From contig NZ_NSJB01000001.1 in assembly GCF_002285265.1 (NCBI RefSeq), positions 806,001 to 870,000 of the forward strand: a stretch of 64,000 bases of DNA, given 5' to 3'. Shown here one piece after another: positions 9,348 to 18,755 of this stretch (position 1 is the stretch's first letter; each line of letters opens with the position of its first letter). The translations under genes and the position numbers were made by a program. This stretch comes from Vandammella animalimorsus. Lineage in GTDB: Bacteria; Pseudomonadota; Gammaproteobacteria; Burkholderiales; Burkholderiaceae_C. The notes under the pieces are model-generated. The model did not search any database. It was not told the DNA's origin and was given only the letters and a program-made list of their open reading frames with translations.

Positions 9348-9740
9348 TTAACGCTTGGAGAACTGCTTGCGGCGACGGGCGGAGTGCAGACCAACCTTCT
9401 TGCGCTCGACCTCGCGGGCGTCGCGCGTGACGTAGCCGGCAGCGGACAGCTGGGGCTTGAGCGTCTCGTCGTAGTCGATCAGCGCGCGGGTGATGCCGTG
9501 GCGCACTGCGCCGGCCTGGCCGGATTCACCGCCGCCGTGCACGTTGACCTGGATGTCGAAGGTTTCGACGTGGTCGGTCAGCACCAGGGGCTGCTTGGCG
9601 ATCATGATCGAGGTCTGGCGACCGAAGTAGTTCTCGATCTCCTTGCCGTTGATGACGATCTTGCCGGAGCCTTTTTTCAGGAAGACACGGGCCACGCTGG
9701 ATTTGCGGCGGCCGGTGCCATTGTTCCAATCACCAATCAT
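9348..9740 (-). CDS. rpsI: 30S ribosomal protein S9
   Basis: 130 aa. Contains [29 protein letters not shown] and the basic C-terminal tail [11 protein letters not shown] that reaches the P-site tRNA in the small subunit. It follows rplM by 12 bases, the usual L13-S9 pair in bacteria. Confidence 0.98.
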   Translation of the reverse strand: MIGDWNNGTGRRKSSVARVFLKKGSGKIVINGKEIENYFGRQTSIMIAKQPLVLTDHVETFDIQVNVHGGGESGQAGAVRHGITRALIDYDETLKPQLSAAGYVTRDAREVERKKVGLHSARRRKQFSKR

Positions 9741-9752
9741 GTTGCAGGCTCC

Positions 9753-10181
9753 TTAGATTTCCAGCGCTTTGGGCTGTTGGGCGGTATGCGGGTGCTCGGC
9801 GCCGCCATAGACCTTGAGCTTCTTGATCATGGCGTAGCCCAGCGGGCCCTTGGGCAGCATGCCCTTGACGGCCTTCTCCAGTGCGCGGCCGGGGTGCTTG
9901 GCCTGCATGTCACGGAAGTTGGTGGCGCGGATGCCGCCAGGATAGCCGGTGTGGCGGTAGTACATCTTGTCCAGGCTCTTGTTGCCGGTGACCTTGAGCT
10001 TGGAGGCGTTGATGACGACGATGTAGTCGCCCGTGTCAACGTGAGGTGTGTAAATGGCTTTGTGCTTGCCGCGCAGGCGCAGGGCAACTTCGCTGGCTAC
10101 CCGGCCGAGCACCTTGTCGGTGGCGTCGATCACAAACCACTCATGTTGCACCTCAGCGGGTTTTGCGCTGAATGTAGACAT
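9753..10181 (-). CDS. rplM: 50S ribosomal protein L13
   Basis: 142 aa. Typical segments are [28 protein letters not shown] and GMLPKGPLG. The start at 10181 is chosen because AAAGG lies at a suitable distance upstream (10190-10194) and the protein begins as in homologues. First gene of the rplM-rpsI operon. The ~200-base leader contains a hairpin followed by T-rich sequence that could act as an attenuator. Confidence 0.97.
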   Translation of the reverse strand: MSTFSAKPAEVQHEWFVIDATDKVLGRVASEVALRLRGKHKAIYTPHVDTGDYIVVINASKLKVTGNKSLDKMYYRHTGYPGGIRATNFRDMQAKHPGRALEKAVKGMLPKGPLGYAMIKKLKVYGGAEHPHTAQQPKALEI

Positions 10182-10273
10182 GCGGTTTTCCTTTGAAAAC
10201 AAGAAACTTGCCCTATTGCCACGGTCGGTGCTCTTCTTGGAGCGGAGCCTCTTAGGTGGTGGGCGGCGCGGGC

Positions 10274-10301
10274 TGCAAAACAAAAGCCTGGCAAGCCAGG
10301 C
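10274..10301 (-). terminator. Hairpin with T-tract: end of the yej unit or rplM attenuator
   Basis: On the minus strand gcctggc-tt-gccaggc (10301-10286) is followed by cttttgtttt. It lies 98 bases after the yejF stop and 93 bases before rplM. A -10-like TATACAAT (10355-10362) lies upstream of the hairpin. If that promoter is used, the hairpin is inside the rplM leader; otherwise it simply ends the yej transcript. Confidence 0.6.
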
Positions 10302-10354
10302 GCTGCATCAGCCGTGCCGTTTCGCTGCGGGGCAAAAACGCTGCAAACCGCGCA

Positions 10355-10362
10355 TTGTATAA
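10355..10362 (-). promoter_or_regulatory. Possible -10 element of the rplM-rpsI operon
   Basis: TATACAAT on the minus strand, 174 bases before the rplM start, followed by GCGCGG. A similar TACAATGCG context precedes leuC. No convincing -35 hexamer is visible, so this is tentative. Confidence 0.35.
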
Positions 10363-10398
10363 CAAACGCCAGGGCGCGCCCTGCGCGTCCTGCGCCGT

Positions 10399-12072
10399 TC
10401 ATGCAAGCGGCGGGACCTGGGCCTGGGCGGCGGCCAGCAGCGCCTGGGTGTAGGGGTGCTGCGGGCGCTGCAGCATGGTCGCGACAGGGGCGGCCTCGAC
10501 GGCCTGGCCGTTCTTCATCACCAGCACGTGGTGGGCCATGGCGCGCACCACGTCCACGTCGTGGGTGATGAGCAAATAGGCCAGGCCCCTCTCGCGCTGC
10601 AGGCGCTGCAGCAGGGCCAGCACCTGCTGCTGGATGGTGGCGTCGAGCGCGCTGGTGGGCTCGTCGAGCACCAGGATGGAGGGCTCGACCATCAGCGCCC
10701 GGGCGATGGCAATGCGCTGGCGCTGGCCGCCGGAGAATTCGTGCGGGTAGCGCTCCAGCAGCTGGGGGAATTGCGCCGGCCTCAAGCCCACTTCGGCCAG
10801 CAGCGCCAGGGCCTTGTCGCGCCGCTGGGCCGCGCTCAGGCCCAAGCCGTGCGCCAGCGCGCCCTCCTCGACGATTTCGCCCACGGTCAGGCGCGGCGAC
10901 AGGGCCGAGAACGGATCCTGGAACACGACCTGGATCTGCCGCCGCAATCGTTGGTTGTGCGCGCTGTTGCGCATGGCCGGCTGTTGCCAGGGTTGGCCAT
11001 TGATGCGCAGCTGCCCTTGCATGGGCAGCAGGCCCAGCACGGCCTGGGCCAGCGTGGTCTTGCCCGAGCCGGACTCGCCCACGATGGCCAGCGTCTGCTG
11101 CGGCGCGAGCGTGAAATCCATGGGCTGCACGGCGGTAAAACGCCCCTTGCGCAGCCAGCCGCGCAGACCGGGGATGGGCACCTCGTAGTGCACCGCCAGG
11201 CCGCGCGCCTCGATGGCCGGCGCGGGCTGGGCCGCCTGCTGCGCAGGGGGCGTGCCGGGCGCTTCGACGACGTCGCGCACGGGGCGGCTGCCGATGAGCT
11301 GCCTGGTGTAGGGCTGCTGCGGCGCCGCGAACAGCTGCTGCACCGGGCCTTGCTCGACGATGCGCCCGGCCTGCATGACGGCGATGCGGTCGGCAAACTG
11401 GCGCACCAGGTTCAAATCGTGCGTGATCAGCAAGATGGCCATGCCCGTCTCGCGCTGCAGATCGGCCAGCAGCTGCAGGATTTGCTGGCGCAGCTGCACG
11501 TCCAGCGCCGTCGTGGGCTCATCGGCGATCAGCAGCGCCGGGCGGTTGGCCAGCGCCATGGCGATCATGGCGCGCTGGCGCTGGCCGCCGCTGAGCTGGT
11601 GCGGATAGCTGCGCGCACGCCGCGCGGGCTCGGGGATGCCGGTTTTTTCCAGCAAGGCCACGGCCTGCTGCTGCGCGGCGGCCAGCGGCAGGCCTTGCTT
11701 GAGCTGCAGCACCTCGGCAATTTGCCGCCCAACCGTCATCAGCGGGTTGAGCGCGGTCATGGGCTCTTGAAAGATCACCGCCACCTCGCCGCCGCGCACG
11801 GCGCGCAGCTGCGCTTCGCCCATGGTCAGCAGGTCGCGCCCGGCCAGCAGCGCGCGGCCGCCCAGCTGCGCGCCTTCGAGCAGGCGCAGCAGGCTCAGCG
11901 CCGTGACGCTTTTGCCCGAGCCCGACTCCCCGACCAACGCCAGGCGCTCGCCCTGGGCAATGCGCAGATCCACGCCGCGCACGACCTGCTGGCTGCCAAA
12001 GGCCACGCTCAGCCCTTGCACGTCAAGCAAAGGCTGCTGGGCATTGGCTTGCAGGTTGGAGTGTTGATTCAT
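10399..12072 (-). CDS. yejF: Peptide-type ABC transporter, tandem ATP-binding protein
   Basis: 557 aa with two complete nucleotide-binding domains. Domain 1 has the Walker A GESGSGKS, signature LSGGQRQRAMIAMAL and Walker B LLIADEPTTALD; domain 2 repeats these (GESGSGKTTL, FSGGQRQRIAIARAL, LVLDEPTSALD). Each ends with the oligopeptide-type motif PQ(Q/H)PYT. This layout is that of YejF, the ATPase of a microcin C/oligopeptide importer. The start MNQHSNLQ is a judgement; an in-frame ATG lies 15 bases upstream and neither has a strong ribosome site. yejE ends 34 bases upstream. The expected yejA and yejB are not adjacent. Confidence 0.87.
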   Translation of the reverse strand: MNQHSNLQANAQQPLLDVQGLSVAFGSQQVVRGVDLRIAQGERLALVGESGSGKSVTALSLLRLLEGAQLGGRALLAGRDLLTMGEAQLRAVRGGEVAVIFQEPMTALNPLMTVGRQIAEVLQLKQGLPLAAAQQQAVALLEKTGIPEPARRARSYPHQLSGGQRQRAMIAMALANRPALLIADEPTTALDVQLRQQILQLLADLQRETGMAILLITHDLNLVRQFADRIAVMQAGRIVEQGPVQQLFAAPQQPYTRQLIGSRPVRDVVEAPGTPPAQQAAQPAPAIEARGLAVHYEVPIPGLRGWLRKGRFTAVQPMDFTLAPQQTLAIVGESGSGKTTLAQAVLGLLPMQGQLRINGQPWQQPAMRNSAHNQRLRRQIQVVFQDPFSALSPRLTVGEIVEEGALAHGLGLSAAQRRDKALALLAEVGLRPAQFPQLLERYPHEFSGGQRQRIAIARALMVEPSILVLDEPTSALDATIQQQVLALLQRLQRERGLAYLLITHDVDVVRAMAHHVLVMKNGQAVEAAPVATMLQRPQHPYTQALLAAAQAQVPPLA

Positions 12073-12106
12073 CGGGCAAGGGTGCATGGGGCTGTTGGAA
12101 TGCCGC

Positions 12107-13183
12107 TCATGCGGCCTGCTTGCGCGGGTCCAACGCATCGCGCAGCGCATCGCCCATCAGCGTCAGCAGCAGCAGCGTCAGCACCATCAGCAAGAAGGTG
12201 AACACCCCGATCCACCAGGCGTCGAGATTGCTCTTGCCCTGGTTGAGCAGCTCGCCCAGCGAGGGCGTGCCCGGCGGCACGCCCAGGCCCAGGAAGTCCA
12301 GCGCCACCAGCGAGGCGATGGCCGCGCTCATGCGAAATGGCAGGAAAGTCACCACCGGCGTCATGCTGTTGGGCAGGATGTGGCGGCGCATGATCTGCCA
12401 GTTGCCCACGCCCAGCGCCCGCGCGGACTTGACGTAATCGAGCTGGCGATTGCGCAGGAATTCGGCGCGCACGTAGTCCGACAGGCCCATCCAGCCAAAC
12501 AGGCTCAGGATCAGCAGCAGCAATCCGATGCTGGGCTGGAAGATGGCGCTGAGGATGATGAGCAAGAACAGCTCGGGCATGGAGCCCCAGACCTCCAGAA
12601 AGCGCTGGCCGACCAAATCGACCTTGCCGGCGAAAAAACCCTGCACCGCGCCGGCGGCCACCCCCAGCGCCACGCCAATGGCCGTCAGCGCCAGCGCAAA
12701 CAGCACACTGACGCGAAAGCCATAGATGAGCTGGGCCAGCAGATCGCGGCCGCGGTTGTCCGTGCCCAGCCAGTTCTGGCGCGAGGGCGGCGCCGGATCC
12801 GGGGCGCTGCTGTAGTAATTGATGGTTTTGGGGCCATAGCGATTGGGCGGGAACAGCGCCCAATTGCCTGCGCTGGTGATGCGCTGCAGGATCAGCGGGT
12901 CGAGGTAATCGGTCTCGGTCTCGAAATCGCCGCCGAAGGTGGTCTCCGGGTAGCTGTGCAGCAGCGGCAGGTAAATCCGCCCCTCATAGCGCATCAGCAG
13001 CGGCTTGTCGTTGGAGAGCAGCTCGGCCATCAGGCTGAGCAGCAGCAGCGCGGCAAACAGCAGCAGGCTCCAATAACCCAGCCGGTTGCGCCGAAAGCGC
13101 TGCCAGGCGCGCCGGCGCGGCGACAGCGGGCGGGCCATGCTGTGCGGCACGGTGGGGGCGTCTTCAATGGGCTGGCTGGGCAT
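12107..13183 (-). CDS. yejE: Peptide-type ABC transporter permease
   Basis: 358 aa inner-membrane protein. An N-terminal basic stretch and a first helix (residues ~35-55) precede a periplasmic part with the LGTDNRGRDLLAQLIYGFRVS motif, then five hydrophobic helices and the permease coupling loop around ARALGVGNWQIMRRHILPNS. This is the OppC/YejE type. It is followed by yejF. An internal in-frame ATG (13138) is an alternative start. The partner permease YejB and binding protein YejA are not in the window. Confidence 0.87.
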   Translation of the reverse strand: MPSQPIEDAPTVPHSMARPLSPRRRAWQRFRRNRLGYWSLLLFAALLLLSLMAELLSNDKPLLMRYEGRIYLPLLHSYPETTFGGDFETETDYLDPLILQRITSAGNWALFPPNRYGPKTINYYSSAPDPAPPSRQNWLGTDNRGRDLLAQLIYGFRVSVLFALALTAIGVALGVAAGAVQGFFAGKVDLVGQRFLEVWGSMPELFLLIILSAIFQPSIGLLLLILSLFGWMGLSDYVRAEFLRNRQLDYVKSARALGVGNWQIMRRHILPNSMTPVVTFLPFRMSAAIASLVALDFLGLGVPPGTPSLGELLNQGKSNLDAWWIGVFTFLLMVLTLLLLTLMGDALRDALDPRKQAA

Positions 13184-13290
13184 GTGCAGGGATGTTCAGG
13201 ACTGGCAAGCCCCCCGGCTGTGCATCCCGCAAGAGAAACTCACAAGCCCCAAGGCAGCGCCAGCGCCCGTTTATACCCCAGGCCAAGCGC

Positions 13291-14277
13291 TCAATCGCCC
13301 TGCGCCGGGCGAATGCGCACAAAGCTGGCAAAGCGCGGCAGGCCCTTGGCCGTCAGGCCGCGATAGCGGTAGGTGATGGTGCTGCCAATGGGCGGCGGAT
13401 CACTGCGCTCGCGGTCGCTGAAGCCCGAGCCGATGCGAAAGCGGCCTTGCGCGTTCTCGCAACTGAGCGAGCCCAGCAGCCCCTGCAAGCGCCCCCGACC
13501 CGGGTGGTGCGCGACCACGACGCACTCGGCATCGTGCGCGCTTTTCATCTTCAGCAGCAGCTCGCTGCGCCCGCGCGGGTAGGCCGCCTGGGGATGGCGC
13601 AGCATCACGCCCTCGCCGCCACCGGCTTCGATCTCGCGCAAGAAGGCCTGCGCCGCCGCCGCATCGGCCACCGGGCGCTGCTGCACGATGCGGATGCGCT
13701 CTGGCGCAGCCCCGGCCGCACCGGCAGCCGCACCCTGCGCCAGGTAATCGCGCAGCACTTGCAGGCGCTGCAGCAGGCCGCCTGCGGCATTGGGCACGTC
13801 GAACACCGCATAGTGCAGTGGCTGCCAGGCCTGTGGATCGCTGCTGTGCACGGCCGCTGCGGCCAGCTCAAAGCGGCCCCGGCCGGCAAACAGCTCGCCA
13901 TCGAGCGCGAAAGGCGGAAAGCCCTGCGTGAACCACGCTGGCGCCGTGAAGGCCTTGCCCGAGCGCCCGATGAGCTGGCGCCCATCCCAGAACGCGCGCA
14001 CGCCATCGAGCTTCTCGCTCATCAACCAACCGGCCACGGCCTGGCCGCGATACTCCTGGGCCAGCATCATCTGCGCCGGCTGCACCGGCTGCACCGGCTG
14101 CGAGGCCTGTGGCGCAGGCTCGGCCCCGGCCAGAGGCGCCGCCGCGCCCAGGGCCATGGCCCAGGCCACGGCCCATGCGCCCCAACGACGCCAGACTTGA
14201 CAAGACTTGCGGTGCAGCACTTTGGCCCCCTTCTTGGGCTGGGAGCCTGCCTCCCAAATCCCCACGCCGCGCCGCAA
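13291..14277 (-). CDS. ATP-dependent DNA ligase with signal peptide (LigE-like)
   Basis: 328 aa minimal ligase. Motif I is EKLDGVRAFWDG with the adenylated lysine at residue 89; motif III ALDGELF, motif IV GGEGVMLR and motif V LLLKMK follow, and an OB-fold domain makes up the rest. Residues ~28-53 form a basic then hydrophobic segment ending in an AxA-type site, so export to the periplasm is likely, as known for Lig E enzymes of Gram-negative bacteria linked to competence or biofilm. A 9-bp unit is repeated three times near 14077-14102 and encodes Gln-Pro-Val repeats before the catalytic domain. The exact start is uncertain. Confidence 0.82.
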   Translation of the reverse strand: MRRGVGIWEAGSQPKKGAKVLHRKSCQVWRRWGAWAVAWAMALGAAAPLAGAEPAPQASQPVQPVQPAQMMLAQEYRGQAVAGWLMSEKLDGVRAFWDGRQLIGRSGKAFTAPAWFTQGFPPFALDGELFAGRGRFELAAAAVHSSDPQAWQPLHYAVFDVPNAAGGLLQRLQVLRDYLAQGAAAGAAGAAPERIRIVQQRPVADAAAAQAFLREIEAGGGEGVMLRHPQAAYPRGRSELLLKMKSAHDAECVVVAHHPGRGRLQGLLGSLSCENAQGRFRIGSGFSDRERSDPPPIGSTITYRYRGLTAKGLPRFASFVRIRPAQGD

Positions 14278-14447
14278 ACAGGAACGGTCGGGCTGGATGA
14301 GCTGGGGCGAGCGCCGTGCGCGGCGATTTTGTGGAGGACAGGCCCTGTGAGGGATTCACTGCGCCCGCGCGCCTGGCGCCATCGCGCGCAGGCTGGGCAC
14401 AGGGGCTGCCCACTATGCCACAGGCTTGGCCTGCCCATGCAGTGCGT

Positions 14448-15089
14448 TCAGCGAAAGACTTCTTCCAGCAGTGTTTCGTATTCGTCGTCCACGCGGCCGT
14501 CGATCAGCTCCGACAGCGGCAGCACGTAGGCAGCCTCTTCCAGCAGGCGCTGGGAAGTCTTGGCGTAGTTGGGCAGGTCGAACTCGGGCACCATCACGCG
14601 GCAGCCAATGCCCTGCAGCTTGCGCACCAGCGGCGAGAAATCGGCCGCGCCGGTGAACAGCACCACGACGTCGAAGCGGTGGTGCAAGGCCAGGTCGTAG
14701 GTCTCCAGCGCCAGGCTGATGTCCACGCCCTTCTCCTCCGGCGGGCTGACCGCCTCGTTCATGGGCTGGTAGTGCGGGATCACGCCCGCCCACATCAGCA
14801 CCTGGTCCTGGAAGCGGTCCGTCTCCAGCTGCTTGAGCGGGTCGCGGGTGGCCTGCACCGCCTTGAGCGAGAAGCGGCCACGGAAGAAATGCGCCTCGGC
14901 AATCTGGCACAGCCCGATCAGCCCGTCTTTCTCGATGGCGCTGATGTGGTGGCGCAGGTAGTTGTGCAAAGCGCCAATGTTCAAATGGCTTTGGCGTTCG
15001 TGGGTGAAGCGGTAGTAGTTGCTGATGCGCCAGAAGAAGCTGCCGTCGTAAATCACGGCAATCTTCAGAAGACGGTGTCCATTGTTCAT
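14448..15089 (-). CDS. NYN/PIN-like domain protein (LabA/DUF88 type)
   Basis: 213 aa. The N-terminus KIAVIYDGSFFW carries the conserved Asp of the NYN fold, and VVVLFTGAADFSPLVRKLQ supplies further acidic residues of the putative metal site. These proteins are predicted cytoplasmic ribonucleases, with few members characterised. The start MNNGHRLLK at 15089 places the beta strand of the domain at the N-terminus as in homologues. The gene precedes the ligase gene by 170 bases on the same strand. A -10-like TACAAT occurs on the minus strand at 15177-15182. Confidence 0.78.
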   Translation of the reverse strand: MNNGHRLLKIAVIYDGSFFWRISNYYRFTHERQSHLNIGALHNYLRHHISAIEKDGLIGLCQIAEAHFFRGRFSLKAVQATRDPLKQLETDRFQDQVLMWAGVIPHYQPMNEAVSPPEEKGVDISLALETYDLALHHRFDVVVLFTGAADFSPLVRKLQGIGCRVMVPEFDLPNYAKTSQRLLEEAAYVLPLSELIDGRVDDEYETLLEEVFR

Positions 15090-15380
15090 TGGTGAAGTAG
15101 TCAAGTCGATCAAACGGGCTGGGCAAGAGCGCAATCACAGCGCCCCGGCATGCCCTTCAAAAAAATGAAGCGCGCGATTGTAGATAAAAGTCAACTGGCG
15201 CCGCCTGGCCAGTGCGCCCAACGCACGTAACAGGCGGCAAAAAGAGGCAGAGGCGGCAAAAATCCCCGCGCGCTCAGGGCCAGTGCAGTGTGAGCTGCCC
15301 AATCACCAGGCAAGCCATCGCCATTCACGAATCCAATCGGCGTTTTCATCGGAAATAATTCTCCATATTCGCAAAAAGCG

Positions 15381-16346
15381 ATGCCAGAAACCATGACGCC
15401 CACAGCCCACGCCCCCCGCCTGCTGCGCCCGCCCAGCCTGACGACTCTGCAATTGTTCGTGGCCGTGTGCGAAAGCGGCAGCATCGGCCATGCGGCGCAG
15501 CGCCAGTTCATCGCCGCTTCAGCGGTCAGCAAGCGCCTGTCCGATCTGGAGCGCGAAATCGGCATGCCGCTGCTGCAGCGCCACAGCCGGGGCGTGCGCC
15601 CCACCCCAGCCGGGCAAAGCCTGTTGCAGCACGCGCGCAGCATCCTCAACGAGATCGAGCGCCTGCACAGCGATTTGCAGGAATACGCCGAAGGCGTGCG
15701 CGGCCATGTGCAGGTGTTTGCCAACCTGTCGGCCATCGTGCAGTTCCTGCCCGAGGACCTGGGCCACTTCGTGCGCCAGCACCCGGCCATCAAGATCGAC
15801 CTGCAAGAGCGCATGAGCCGCGACACCCTGGCCGCCGTGCAGGAAGGCGCCGTGGGCCTGGGCATTTGCCACACGCCCGGCCAGCCGCCCGCCGCGCTGC
15901 AGGCGCGCCCCTATCACCGTGACCGCCTCGTGCTGGTCATGCCGCGCGGCCACCGGCTGGCCAGCGCCGGCGGCGCACACGGCCTGGCCTTTGCCCAGGC
16001 CCTGGAGGCCGATTTCGTCGGCCTGCACAGCGACAGCAGCATCGGCCTGCTGATGCGCCAGGCCGCGGCGGCGGCGGGCAAGACCCTGCGCCAGCGCATC
16101 CAGGTCACCGGGCTGGATGCCATGTGCCGCATGATCGACAACGGCCTGGGCATCGGCCTCATGCCCGACCGCGCCTTTGCGCTGATGCAAAGCTGGGGCG
16201 GGCTGTGCGCCATGCCCTTGCTCGACGCCTGGGCGCAGCGCCAGTCCTGGCTGATTGCACGCGATTTCGAGGCCCTGCCGCCAGCGGCCCGCCTGCTGGC
16301 CGAGCATTTGCAGCGCCGCGCCCAGGCCCCGCCCGCCCAGACTTGA
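15381..16346 (+). CDS. LysR-family transcriptional regulator
   Basis: 321 aa. The N-terminal winged helix-turn-helix starts with LTTLQLFVAVCESGSIGHAA and runs through AVSKRLSDLEREIGMPLLQR, followed by a linker helix and a two-lobe effector domain (GHVQVFANLSAIVQFLPEDL onward). It lies just upstream of leuC, same strand, 70 bases apart, and divergent from the NYN gene. LysR genes often control a neighbour, but no target or operator can be named. The inducer is unknown. Confidence 0.92.
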   Translation: MPETMTPTAHAPRLLRPPSLTTLQLFVAVCESGSIGHAAQRQFIAASAVSKRLSDLEREIGMPLLQRHSRGVRPTPAGQSLLQHARSILNEIERLHSDLQEYAEGVRGHVQVFANLSAIVQFLPEDLGHFVRQHPAIKIDLQERMSRDTLAAVQEGAVGLGICHTPGQPPAALQARPYHRDRLVLVMPRGHRLASAGGAHGLAFAQALEADFVGLHSDSSIGLLMRQAAAAAGKTLRQRIQVTGLDAMCRMIDNGLGIGLMPDRAFALMQSWGGLCAMPLLDAWAQRQSWLIARDFEALPPAARLLAEHLQRRAQAPPAQT

Positions 16347-16356
16347 GAAGCCCACC

Positions 16357-16362
16357 TACAAT
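16357..16362 (+). promoter_or_regulatory. Possible -10 element of leuC
   Basis: TACAAT followed by GCGCGCC, 55 bases before the leuC start. The same TACAATGCG context appears upstream of rplM. No clear -35 hexamer at the right distance, so the call is tentative. Confidence 0.35.
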
Positions 16363-16416
16363 GCGCGCCCATTAATGCGCCCCCCCAAATCCATCGTCAC
16401 CTGAGCGCCCCGCCCC

Positions 16417-17838
16417 ATGAACAAGACCCTCTACGACAAGATCTTCGACGAGCACGTCGTCCACACCGAGGAGGACGGCACCGCCATCCTCTACATCGAC
16501 CGCCATCTGGTGCACGAAGTCACCAGCCCGCAGGCCTTCGAGGGCCTGCGCGAAGCCGGCCGCAAGGTCTGGCGCGTCAGCTCCATCGTCGCCACCGCCG
16601 ACCACAACACCCCCACCACCGGCTGGGAGCGCGGCTACGACGGCATCGAGGACCCGATCAGCAAGGAGCAGATCGTCACGCTCAACGCCAACATCAACGA
16701 ATTCGGCGCGGCGGCCTTCTTCCCCTTCATGTCCAAAGGCCAGGGCATCGTGCACGTCATGGGCCCGGAAAACGGCGCCACGCTGCCGGGCATGACCGTG
16801 GTCTGCGGCGACAGCCACACCTCCACGCACGGCGCCTTTGGCGCGCTGGCGCACGGCATCGGCACCAGCGAGGTCGAGCACGTCATGGCCACGCAGACGC
16901 TGCTGGCCAAGAAGGCCAAGAACATGCTCATCAAGGTCGAGGGCAAGGCCGCGCCCGGCGTCACCGCCAAGGACATCGTGCTGGCCATCATCGGCAAGAT
17001 CGGCACTGCCGGCGGCACGGGCTACACCATCGAATTTGCCGGCTCGGCCATCCGCGACCTGTCCATGGAAGGGCGCATGACGGTGTGCAACATGGCCATC
17101 GAAGCCGGCGCGCGCGCCGGCCTGGTGGCCGTGGACGACAAGACCATCGACTACATCAAGGGCCGACCGCTGGCGCCCACCGGGCTGGAGTGGGAACAGG
17201 CCGTGCAGTACTGGAAGACCCTGCACTCCGACCCCGGCGCCGTGTTCGACAAGGTGGTCGAGCTCGATGCGGCGCAAATCGTGCCGCAGGTCACCTGGGG
17301 CACCTCGCCCGAGATGGTGCTGGGCATCGACGCCAGCGTGCCCGACCCGGACAAGGAAAAAGACCCGGTCAAGCGCAACGCCATGGAGCGCGCGCTGAGC
17401 TACATGGCGCTGGAGCCGGGCAAGCCGCTGCACGACATCTTCGTGGACAAGGTGTTCATCGGCTCGTGCACCAACAGCCGCATCGAGGACATGCGCGAGG
17501 CGGCCGCCGTGGTCAAGAAGCTCGGCCAGAAAGTGGCGCGCAACATCAAGCTGGCCATGGTCGTGCCCGGCTCGGGCGTGGTCAAGGAACAGGCCGAGCG
17601 CGAAGGGCTGGACCAGATCTTCAAGGCCGCCGGCTTCGAGTGGCGCGAGCCGGGCTGCTCCATGTGCCTGGCCATGAACGCCGACCGGCTGGAGCCGGGC
17701 GAGCGCTGCGCCTCCACCAGCAACCGCAACTTCGAAGGCCGCCAGGGCGCCGGCGGGCGCACCCACCTGGTCAGCCCCGCCATGGCCGCTGCCGCCGCCA
17801 TCCATGGCCACTTCGTCGACATCCGGCGCTTTGCCTGA
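16417..17838 (+). CDS. leuC: 3-Isopropylmalate dehydratase, large subunit
   Basis: 473 aa aconitase-family subunit. With LeuD it isomerises 2-isopropylmalate to 3-isopropylmalate in leucine synthesis. The three [4Fe-4S] ligands are visible as SCTNSR (Cys351) and PGCSMC (Cys414 and Cys417). Other signatures are [14 protein letters not shown] and the C-terminal [18 protein letters not shown]. leuD is not adjacent: an entericidin and a membrane-protein gene come between. Confidence 0.97.
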   Translation: MNKTLYDKIFDEHVVHTEEDGTAILYIDRHLVHEVTSPQAFEGLREAGRKVWRVSSIVATADHNTPTTGWERGYDGIEDPISKEQIVTLNANINEFGAAAFFPFMSKGQGIVHVMGPENGATLPGMTVVCGDSHTSTHGAFGALAHGIGTSEVEHVMATQTLLAKKAKNMLIKVEGKAAPGVTAKDIVLAIIGKIGTAGGTGYTIEFAGSAIRDLSMEGRMTVCNMAIEAGARAGLVAVDDKTIDYIKGRPLAPTGLEWEQAVQYWKTLHSDPGAVFDKVVELDAAQIVPQVTWGTSPEMVLGIDASVPDPDKEKDPVKRNAMERALSYMALEPGKPLHDIFVDKVFIGSCTNSRIEDMREAAAVVKKLGQKVARNIKLAMVVPGSGVVKEQAEREGLDQIFKAAGFEWREPGCSMCLAMNADRLEPGERCASTSNRNFEGRQGAGGRTHLVSPAMAAAAAIHGHFVDIRRFA

Positions 17839-17995
17839 GCGCGCCTTGAGCGCACACTGAACGCACATTGCGCACACATTGAGCGCCCCCTGGCAGTTGC
17901 CTGGCCGGCGCGATTGGGCTACAAACTGCCCAGCCTTTTTCACAACCCTGCTGCCTTGCAGAAAATGCCCGGGCAGCCCCCACAAGGAGATCATG

Positions 17996-18127
17996 ATGAA
18001 AACCATCGCATCCAGCATCCTGGCCGCCCTCGTCGCCGCCCTGGCCCTGGCCGGCTGCAACACCGTGCAAGGCGTCGGCCAGGACGTGCAGCAAGGCGGC
18101 CGCGCCATCGAACGCGCCGCCAAGTAA
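17996..18127 (+). CDS. Entericidin-type small lipoprotein
   Basis: 43 aa. A short basic start, a hydrophobic helix and the lipobox ALAGC (Cys21) are followed by NTVQGVGQDVQQGGRAIERAAK, the usual tail of entericidin A/B proteins. The mature peptide would be anchored in a membrane; the family is linked to stress and cell lysis, though its role is poorly defined. AAGGAG at 17984-17989 gives six-base spacing to this ATG; a second ATG three bases upstream is possible. It lies between leuC and leuD, a common place for this gene in Burkholderiales. Confidence 0.85.
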   Translation: MKTIASSILAALVAALALAGCNTVQGVGQDVQQGGRAIERAAK

Positions 18128-18208
18128 TCCCGGCGGCTCGCTGGCCGCAGCCCTCCTCTCTCTCAGAAAGAGGGCTGCGACCCATCACTTCTTGCCAGTA
18201 CTGCGCCC

Positions 18209-18754
18209 ATGCTCCGCGTCACGCCCAACTTCCGCCTGGCCTATGCGATCAACCTGATCGCACTGATGCTCTCGGCCGGCACCACGCTGCTGGTGCTGCT
18301 CCTGAGCATCCTGCAAGTGCTTTACTGGGACATCAGCCGGCTCATGAGCCTGCTGATGACTCTGGTCTCGCTGCTGCTGGCCGCGCTCGTGCTGGCCCTG
18401 CCGCTGTACCGCCTGACTCTTCTGAGCCAGGACCCGCACCTGCTCGACGCCTATCTGTTTCCTGGCCCCATCACCTGGCTGCGCCGTGCCGGCATGGCCT
18501 TGATTTATCTGATGGCCGTGCTTGCGCCGCTGCAGTTGCTCTGGGTCTTGGTGGCCGTGGATCTGGTGCCCATCCACAAAGCCGGCCCCAAGGTGCTGGA
18601 ACTGCTCAGCTCGCTGTTTTCGCTCAGGCCCTTGCAGTTCGGCAGCATGCTGCTGGGCCTGCTGCTTTTCGAGCTCAGCCGCCTGCTGGGCTTCGAGCAC
18701 AAATTCCGCCTCTGGCGCGCGCAGCAGCGCGCCGCCAAGCCTTCGTCCGACTGA
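18209..18754 (+). CDS. Hypothetical four-helix membrane protein
   Basis: 181 aa, not recognised. Four hydrophobic stretches (residues ~10-38, 43-70, 92-118 and 140-162) suggest an inner-membrane protein; the C-terminus is short and basic. It ends one base before the leuD start, so the two are likely translated from one message. Leu and Ala dominate, and codon use matches the neighbours. A link to leucine synthesis is suggested only by position. Confidence 0.7.
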   Translation: MLRVTPNFRLAYAINLIALMLSAGTTLLVLLLSILQVLYWDISRLMSLLMTLVSLLLAALVLALPLYRLTLLSQDPHLLDAYLFPGPITWLRRAGMALIYLMAVLAPLQLLWVLVAVDLVPIHKAGPKVLELLSSLFSLRPLQFGSMLLGLLLFELSRLLGFEHKFRLWRAQQRAAKPSSD

Positions 18755-18755
18755 C

